A DNA stretch of 64,000 nucleotides from Halosimplex aquaticum (lineage in GTDB: Archaea > Halobacteriota > Halobacteria > Halobacteriales > Haloarculaceae). Below are positions 57,967-64,000 of this stretch, one piece after another. The stretch is taken from positions 4,402,001 to 4,466,000 of the forward strand of contig NZ_CP118158.1 of the NCBI RefSeq assembly GCF_028747785.1, written 5' to 3'. Below the pieces are notes generated by a model. That model was given only the letters and a program-made list of their open reading frames with translations. It did not search any database and was not told the DNA's origin. How positions within the stretch are numbered: the stretch's first letter is position 1; each line of letters starts with the position of its first letter. The position numbers and the translations under genes were made by a program.

Positions 57967-58974
57967 CTATATCCCGATGACGGTGTCGACGACGCCGACG
58001 GTCTCCAGGGTCATCCAGACGAGGAACAGCGCGTACAGTCCGAGGAAGCCGTACGCCTCGGGGTCGGTGAGTTCGAGGCGAGTGCGCGTGAAGACGATGA
58101 ACACGAGCGTCGCGAACGCGAGAAAGCCCATCGTCGGGATCGCCACGAGGAAGTCGATCGTCGCCTCGCCCGCGAGGAGGACGCCGACAGGGATGGCGAC
58201 CAGGAGGTTGAACGTGTTGCTCCCGAGGACGTTCGTGAGGCTGGTGACGTCGTCGTCGTTCTTCGCGGCGTTGACGCTGACGAACGCGTCGGGGAGGCTC
58301 GTCCCGGCGGCGATGACGGTCAGCCCCCACAGGAACGTCGGCGTGTCGAATATCGTCCCGAACGAGAGGGCGGCGCGGACGATGCCCTCGACGCCGACGG
58401 CGATGACCACGAGCGCGACAGCGAGCCGTCCCCACTCGCGGAGCGGATCCACGTCGGGCGCGGCGGCGGCCACGTGCTCGCTCGCGTCCTGCTGGTGGAG
58501 GAAGACGTAGACGACGTAGGTAGCGAGCGGGAGGACGACGAGCGGTCGCGTGAGGACGGCGGCCCTGTTCGTCCCGCCGGGGACGTACGTCGCGCCGAGG
58601 GCGAAGACGATGAACAGGACGAGCACGCTGATGACGTAGAACTGGGCGTCCTTGTGGACCACGTCGCGCGTCGCTTCCAGGTCCTCGCTCGCGAGCGCCG
58701 AGAGCGCGGGGATGACGAGGAGGTTGAAGATGGCGCTGCCGACGATGGCGCCGACGCCGAGGGAGAACTCGTCGTGGACGACCGTGCTGATGGCGATGGA
58801 GCTGATCTCGGGGAAGCTCGACCCGACGGCGACGACGATGGCCCCGTGGACGGCGACGGGTAGCCCGTAGTACCTGCTCAGGCGTTCGGCGGCCCGCTCG
58901 AAGCGCCCGCTCCCCTTCCAGATGACGACCGTCGCCACGACCGCCAGCGCGAGCGAGACGAGGAGACCGGGCAT
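57967..58974 (-). CDS. Sodium/calcium exchanger family antiporter
   Basis: The ATG at 58974 (MPGLLVSLALAVVATVVIW) gives 335 residues; the longer frame upstream covers the start of the large PAS kinase and is a shadow. Two homologous halves carry the exchanger repeats: GSSFPEISSIAIST and GTSLPDAFVSVNAAKNDD, each with an acidic residue for ion binding, plus about ten hydrophobic helices. It exchanges Na+ for Ca2+ or another cation, important for a halophile's ion balance. Confidence 0.92.
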   Translation of the reverse strand: MPGLLVSLALAVVATVVIWKGSGRFERAAERLSRYYGLPVAVHGAIVVAVGSSFPEISSIAISTVVHDEFSLGVGAIVGSAIFNLLVIPALSALASEDLEATRDVVHKDAQFYVISVLVLFIVFALGATYVPGGTNRAAVLTRPLVVLPLATYVVYVFLHQQDASEHVAAAAPDVDPLREWGRLAVALVVIAVGVEGIVRAALSFGTIFDTPTFLWGLTVIAAGTSLPDAFVSVNAAKNDDDVTSLTNVLGSNTFNLLVAIPVGVLLAGEATIDFLVAIPTMGFLAFATLVFIVFTRTRLELTDPEAYGFLGLYALFLVWMTLETVGVVDTVIGI

Positions 58975-59167
58975 CGCCCGGAAATTGCGGACGCGCGCTG
59001 AAGTGAGTGTCCCCTTCGAACGCTTCGCTCGAGCCCGGGCCGCGTTTCGCTCGATACGGCGGCCGAACGGGTCGATTCGCGCTCGCCGGGCCCGGTCGAC
59101 CGGTGACCGATCCGGGGACTGCGGCCAGACAAGAAACTTATCCACCGTGGACCACTGTAGCGTGAAC

Positions 59168-62100
59168 ATGTGCAGACGGGCCGACGCCTCGGGGACGGCG
59201 TTCTGGGGTGAAGTCGACGACACCGAGGCTCGCGAGCGGTATCGAGCCCTGGTCGACGCGATAGACGGTGGGATCGTCCGGATCGACGGCGAGGGACGAG
59301 TCGCCGCCGTCGACGACGTACTCGTCGACCTGACGGGTCGCGAGCGCGAGGACCTCCTCGGGCGGCCCGTCGCCGCGCTCTTCGACGGAGACGCCCCGGC
59401 GATCGAACGCGAGGTCGACCGACTCGCCGCGGGCGAGGCCGGACGAAGCGCGAGGGCCGACATCGCCCTTCGAACCGCGGACGGGAACCGCGTCCCCTGC
59501 GAGATGCGCGTGAACCCGATCGAACTGGACGGCACCGCGGGACTCGTCGGCGTCGTCCGCCGGGACGTCGGACGCGAAGCGGCGGAGGGGGGCGACGCCG
59601 AGGGGGAGTCCAGCGGCGGAGCATCCGCCGACGAACGCGAGCGGAACCACGAGAACGAGAGGAGCGGCCGGGGGCGAGCGATCGACCACGAGCATCTGAT
59701 CACCGCGCTCGAAGCCGCTCGTGAAGGTGTCAGCCTGCTGAACGAGGACGGCGAGTTCGTCTACGTGAACGACGCCTACGCCGAGACGTTCGGCTACGAC
59801 CCCGACGAGATGAGAGGGGAACGCTGGGAGGCCCTCGGCATCGAGGCCGACCCGGAGGGATTTCGCGAGGAGGTCCTCTCGACTATCCACGAGGACGGCC
59901 AGTGGACGGGCACGACGACGTGCGTCCGGAGCGACGGGAGTCGGTTCCGCAGCCACCACTCGCTCGTGTCGACCGGTGACGGGAAGCTACTCTGTTTCGT
60001 CCAGGACGTCACCGACCGGACGGAGCGCGAGCGGGAACTGCGGGAGACCGAGCGGCGCTTCGAGGCGGTGTTCGAGGATCCGAACATCCTGGTCGGGCTG
60101 CTCGAACCGGACGGGACGGTACTGGACATCAACGAGACGGCGATGGAGTACATCGACGCCGACCTCGCCGACGTGCGCGGCGACCCGTTCTGGGAGACGC
60201 CGTGGTGGGGCGAGGGCGACGACGTCCGGTCCGACGTCACCGAGTGGATCTCGCGTGCCGCGGACGGCGAATACGTCGACTTCCAGGCCGATCTCACCCG
60301 TCCGAACGGCGAGCAGTACTCCATCGAAGGCTACTTCCGGCCGGTCACGAACGACGACGGCGAGGTCGTCTCGATCATCGTCTCCGACCGCGACGTGACC
60401 GAGCGCAAGGAGCGCGAGCGGCAACTCGCGGAGTCCGAGCGCCGCTACCGGACGCTCGCCGAGTACTTCCCGAACGGTCTCGTGACGCTGTTCGACCACG
60501 ACCTGCAGTACACGCTCGCCGCCGGCCAGGGGTTCGACAGGATCCCCGTCGACCCGGAGGACGCGGAGGGAGAGCAGTTCAGCGACGTCTGGGACGAGGA
60601 CACCGCAGCGGCGCTCGAACCGCTGTTCCAGGCCGCCCTCGACGGCGAGGAGCGGTCCATCGAGGTCGAGTACGCGGGGCGGGACTGGCTCGTCCACGGC
60701 GTGCCCATCACCGACGAGCGCGGCGACGTCTTCGCGGGCATGACGATGGCCCAGGACGTCACAGAGCGCAAGGAGCGCGAGCGGGCGCTCGACGAGATGA
60801 TAACCGAGCTACGGGAGAGCGAGGAGCGCCTCCAGCTCGCGCTCGAAGCCGGCGAGATGGGGTCGTGGGAACTCGACCTGGAGACCGGCGGTGCGCCCGT
60901 CCGCACCGAGCAGCACGACCAGATATTCGGCTACGAGGAGCCGCTGAACGACTGGGACTTCGAGACGTTTCTCGACCACGTCCACCCCGACGACCGTGAG
61001 CGGGTGGAGCGGCGTTTCGAGCGGGCCTTCGAGACGGGCGAGTGGGTGTTCGAGTGCCGGATCGTCCGAGCCGACGGCGAACAGCGCTGGATCTCCGTCC
61101 AGGGCGAGTTCCACGAGGACGACGACGGCGACCCCGTCAGGGGAATCGGGATCGTCCAGGACATCACCGAACAGAAAGAGCGCGAGCAGTACCTGCGCGA
61201 CGCGAAGTCGCAACTCGAAGCCGCGGCCGAGGCCGGCGCGGTCGGGACGTGGGAGTGGCACATTCCCGAAGACCGGTTCGTCGCCGACGCCTCGCTCGCG
61301 CGGAAGTTCGGCATCGACCCCGAGGAGGCCCGCGAGGGCGTGTCGCTCGACCGGCTCGTCGACTCGATCTACGAGGCCGACCGCGAGCGGGTCGAACGCG
61401 AGATCGAGGCCGCCGTCCAGTCGTGCGGCGAGTACGAGTCGGAGTACCGCGTCTGGAACGCCGACGGCGATCTCCGGTGGGTGGTCGCGCGCGGCCACGT
61501 CGAGTGCGACGAGGACGGGACGCCGGTCAACTTCCCCGGTGCGCTCACCGATATCACCGAACGCAAGGAGTACCAGCAGGAGGTCGAGCGGTCCGAGCGC
61601 CGCTACCGGACGCTGGTGGAGAACTTCCCGAACGGGTCCGTCGGGATGTTCGACGAAGACCTGCGATACACCGTCGTGGGCGGACAGCTCCTGGACAGTC
61701 TCGACATGTCGCCGGATGACCGGATCGGAAAGCGCATCTCCGAGATCCACTCCGACGAACTGCTCGAGGAAATCGAGCCGTACTTCCACGCCGCACTCGA
61801 CGGCGAGATGAACTCCTTCGAGGTCGAATACCGCGGCCGCCGCCTCCACGCTCACACGCTCCCGGTCAGGAACGCCGACGACGAGGTGTTCGCCGGCATG
61901 CTCGTCGTCCAGGACGTCACCGAGCGCCGGGAGGCCCAGCGCGAACTCCGCGAGAGCGAGGCGAAGTTCCGCATGCTCGCCGAGAACCTCGAGGAGATCG
62001 TCTGGATGGCCACCGCGGACGGCGAGGAGTTCGTCTACATCAACCCCGCCTTCGAGGAGGTGTGGGGACTCGACCGACGAGAACTGTACGACGAACCCAC

Positions 62101-64000
62101 GTCCTTCCTCGACGCGGTCCATCCCGACGACCGCGAGCGCGTCCGCGAGGCGTTCGCCGCGCTCCCGGAGCGGGAGTTCGACGAGGAGTACCGGATCCGC
62201 CGAAGCGACGGTGAGGTCCGCTGGGTCCACTCCCGCGGCGCCACCGTGCGAGACGAGGACAGCGGGATGGTTCGCGTCGTCGGCATCGGCGATGACGTGA
62301 CCGAGCGCGTCGAGCGCGAGCGCGAACTAGAACGGAGCGAGCGCCGCTACCGGACGGTCGTCGAAAACTTCCCCAACGGCGCGGTGGGCCTCGTCGACAC
62401 GGACCTGCGGTACGTGACCATCGGCGGGAAACCGCTCACCGAGAGGGATCTGACGGCCGAAGACCTGGAAGGACGGTTGGTCCGTGAGGTGCTGTCGCCG
62501 GAACTGGCCGACCGCGTCGAATCGCTCTACCAGTCGGCGCTCGACGGCGAACCCGCCACGCTGGAGTACAGCCACGAGGACGGAGACAGGCACACTCGGT
62601 ACCGGACGTTCCCCGTTCGGGACGACGACGGGGAGATATTCGGCGCGATGGGGATGTCACAGGACATCACCGAGCAGGTCGAGCGCGAGCGCCGCCTGGA
62701 GGAGTCCGAGCGCCGGTACCGCACGCTCGCCGAGAACTTCCCGAACGGCGCCGTCGCCGTGTACGACGAGGACCTCCGGTTCACGCTCACCCAGGGCGCC
62801 GAACTTGGCGACGTGCTCCCGGAGCGCGACGAACTCGAGGGCCGGACCGTCTCGGAGGTGTTCCCGCGGGGCATCGTCGAGCGCCTCGAACCGCTGTTGC
62901 GGGCCGCCGTCGAGGAGGGCGAGAGCGACAGCGACACCTTCGAGTTCGGCGGCCGGCACTGGCGGACGCGAGCGACCCCGCTGCGCGACGCCGGCGGCGA
63001 GATATTCGCCGGCCTGAGCTTCTCCCAGGACATCACCGAACAGGTCGAGCGCGAGGCCGAACTCGAACGGGCGCTCGACCTGCTGGAGCGGACCGAGCGC
63101 ATCGCCGACGTCGGCGGCTGGGAGATCGACCCGCAAACGCGGGACGTGTTCTGGACAGACCACGTCTTCGACCTGCTGGAGGTCGAGGGCGAGGATGAAC
63201 CGCCGCTGGACGAGGCCCTCGACATGTACCACGCGGACGACCGGGCGATCGTCGAGGAAGCCGTCGACGACGCGCTCGCGTCCGGCGAGTCGTTCGACGT
63301 CGAGGTGCGTCTCCGGACGGGGGCGACCGGCGAGATCCGCTGGCTGCGGCTCCAGGGCGTCCCGGAGGTGGTCGACGGCGACGTCGTCTCGCTCCGCGGC
63401 GCGGCCCAGGACGTCACCGAGCGCAAGCACCGCGAACAGCGCCTCGAAGACCTGATCGAACGACTGGAGGAGTCGAACGAACGGCTCGAACAGTTCGCCT
63501 ACGCCGCCTCGCACGACCTGCAGGAGCCGCTGCGGATGGTGTCGAGCTATCTCCAGTTGATCGAACGCCGCTACGCCGACGACCTCGACGAGGACGGCCG
63601 CGAGTTCATCGAGTTCGCCGTCGACGGCGCCGACCGCATGCGGGACATGATCCAGGGGCTGCTCCAGTACTCCCGCGTGGACACCCGCGGCGACCCCTTC
63701 GAACCGGTCGACCTGGAGGCCGTCGTGTCGGACGTCTGCGACGACCTGCAGGTCCGGATCGAGGAGAGCGGCGCCGAGATAACCGCCGACCCGCTGCCCC
63801 AGGTCGAGGGCGACGGCGGGCAACTGCGGCAGGTGTTCCAGAATCTGTTCGACAACGCGATCGAGTACAGCGGCGACGACCCACCGCGGGTCCGCGTCTC
63901 GGCCGAGCGGGCCGGCGACCGGTGGGAAGTCTCGGTCAGCGACGAGGGCATCGGCATCGACCCCGAGGACGCCGACCGGGTCTTCGAAGTGTTCCAGAGC
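59168..64000 (+). CDS. Giant multi-PAS histidine kinase (3' end missing)
   Basis: The frame is open from ATG 59168 (MCRRADASGTAFWG; a GTG two codons earlier is also possible) to the window edge: 1611 codons without a stop. About eleven PAS domains precede the kinase. Four belong to one subtype, starting RRYRTLxExFPNG (near 60440, 61600, 62340 and 62710); others start MGSWELDLE, GTWEWHIPEDR and VGGWEIDPQ, or are classical PAS such as EGVSLLNEDGEFVYVNDAYAE. The HisKA motif is AYAASHDLQEPLRMV with His1449, and the ATPase N box QVFQNLFDNAIEYSG is near the edge. No membrane segment is seen. The signal sensed is unknown. It starts 193 bases from the divergent antiporter gene. Confidence 0.93.
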   Translation, partial: MCRRADASGTAFWGEVDDTEARERYRALVDAIDGGIVRIDGEGRVAAVDDVLVDLTGREREDLLGRPVAALFDGDAPAIEREVDRLAAGEAGRSARADIALRTADGNRVPCEMRVNPIELDGTAGLVGVVRRDVGREAAEGGDAEGESSGGASADERERNHENERSGRGRAIDHEHLITALEAAREGVSLLNEDGEFVYVNDAYAETFGYDPDEMRGERWEALGIEADPEGFREEVLSTIHEDGQWTGTTTCVRSDGSRFRSHHSLVSTGDGKLLCFVQDVTDRTERERELRETERRFEAVFEDPNILVGLLEPDGTVLDINETAMEYIDADLADVRGDPFWETPWWGEGDDVRSDVTEWISRAADGEYVDFQADLTRPNGEQYSIEGYFRPVTNDDGEVVSIIVSDRDVTERKERERQLAESERRYRTLAEYFPNGLVTLFDHDLQYTLAAGQGFDRIPVDPEDAEGEQFSDVWDEDTAAALEPLFQAALDGEERSIEVEYAGRDWLVHGVPITDERGDVFAGMTMAQDVTERKERERALDEMITELRESEERLQLALEAGEMGSWELDLETGGAPVRTEQHDQIFGYEEPLNDWDFETFLDHVHPDDRERVERRFERAFETGEWVFECRIVRADGEQRWISVQGEFHEDDDGDPVRGIGIVQDITEQKEREQYLRDAKSQLEAAAEAGAVGTWEWHIPEDRFVADASLARKFGIDPEEAREGVSLDRLVDSIYEADRERVEREIEAAVQSCGEYESEYRVWNADGDLRWVVARGHVECDEDGTPVNFPGALTDITERKEYQQEVERSERRYRTLVENFPNGSVGMFDEDLRYTVVGGQLLDSLDMSPDDRIGKRISEIHSDELLEEIEPYFHAALDGEMNSFEVEYRGRRLHAHTLPVRNADDEVFAGMLVVQDVTERREAQRELRESEAKFRMLAENLEEIVWMATADGEEFVYINPAFEEVWGLDRRELYDEPTSFLDAVHPDDRERVREAFAALPEREFDEEYRIRRSDGEVRWVHSRGATVRDEDSGMVRVVGIGDDVTERVERERELERSERRYRTVVENFPNGAVGLVDTDLRYVTIGGKPLTERDLTAEDLEGRLVREVLSPELADRVESLYQSALDGEPATLEYSHEDGDRHTRYRTFPVRDDDGEIFGAMGMSQDITEQVERERRLEESERRYRTLAENFPNGAVAVYDEDLRFTLTQGAELGDVLPERDELEGRTVSEVFPRGIVERLEPLLRAAVEEGESDSDTFEFGGRHWRTRATPLRDAGGEIFAGLSFSQDITEQVEREAELERALDLLERTERIADVGGWEIDPQTRDVFWTDHVFDLLEVEGEDEPPLDEALDMYHADDRAIVEEAVDDALASGESFDVEVRLRTGATGEIRWLRLQGVPEVVDGDVVSLRGAAQDVTERKHREQRLEDLIERLEESNERLEQFAYAASHDLQEPLRMVSSYLQLIERRYADDLDEDGREFIEFAVDGADRMRDMIQGLLQYSRVDTRGDPFEPVDLEAVVSDVCDDLQVRIEESGAEITADPLPQVEGDGGQLRQVFQNLFDNAIEYSGDDPPRVRVSAERAGDRWEVSVSDEGIGIDPEDADRVFEVFQS

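Noticed and set aside
57967-59703. 578-aa extension of the antiporter
   Set aside because: The first 243 codons are a shadow of the divergent PAS kinase; the membrane protein begins at 58974.

Overview
The window is chromosomal DNA from a haloarchaeon. It is GC-rich, its proteins are strongly acidic (Asp/Glu-rich), starts are often leaderless with a TATA element about 25 bases upstream, and many families are halobacterial: Bat-type regulator, HalOD1 domain, DacZ, SufCBD, Bax1/XPB, and the methylaspartate-cycle cluster. That cluster points to the Haloarcula/Halomicrobium/Halosimplex side of the class, but the species cannot be named from sequence alone. CTAG looks strongly depleted by eye, as is usual for haloarchaea.

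Layout. 1-3.9 kb: 3' part of mre11, then rad50. 4-6.7 kb: a lipoprotein and small haloarchaeal proteins, including an AT-rich patch bounded by a 37-bp direct repeat. 6.8-9.5 kb: family B DNA polymerase without inteins. 9.6-11.7 kb: a histidine kinase with a C-terminal DUF1349-like beta-sandwich. 11.8-15.4 kb: sufC-sufB-sufD. 15.5-17 kb: a small membrane protein, a ferritin-like protein and a SirR/DtxR regulator linked by tiny overlapping ORFs, then tRNA-Gln. 17.2-26.6 kb: secreted metalloprotease, DNA methyltransferase, NikR, GNAT acetyltransferase, HD hydrolase, LysE exporter, PAC2 protein, and a NOL1/NOP2/Sun RNA methyltransferase followed by its PUA-like partner. 26.7-30.3 kb: the Bax1 nuclease and XPB helicase, separated by an opposing lipoprotein gene.

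30.4-33.5 kb: grpE and dnaK, with the end of dnaK partly duplicated downstream. 33.7-37.7 kb: Bat-type PAS/GAF regulator, HalOD1 protein, membrane J-domain protein and a second PAC2 protein. 37.7-39.2 kb: the information-processing operon rpl44e-rps27e-aif2a-nop10-PAC2. 39.3-42.2 kb: a truncated KaiC-like gene, tyrosyl-tRNA synthetase and a methyltransferase. 42.3-49 kb: the methylaspartate cycle genes (mct divergent from glmS-glmE-mal-mch-lyase), which build glyoxylate from acetyl-CoA through glutamate, methylaspartate and mesaconate. Glutamate mutase needs B12, and a CobT-family gene lies at 53.7 kb.

49-64 kb: tRNA-Gly with hairpin elements, a DUF4397 surface protein with Thr/Glu repeat arrays, a hexapeptide acyltransferase, the c-di-AMP cyclase dacZ overlapping an MscS channel, cobT and an AIM24-like protein. 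Next comes a 120-bp tandem array built from tRNA 3'-end sequence beside tRNA-Leu, then a receiver-kinase, an FMN reductase, a cation antiporter, and a very large kinase of about eleven PAS domains that runs off the right end.

Most of the window is core haloarchaeal genome. I see no CRISPR array, no complete transposon, no integrase and no obvious defence island. The strongest unexplained signals are the tRNA-Leu-derived 120-bp array, the kinase/DUF1349 fusion, the DUF4397 domain interrupted by repeats, the dnaK-tail duplication and the coupled mini-ORFs around the ferritin-like and sirR genes.
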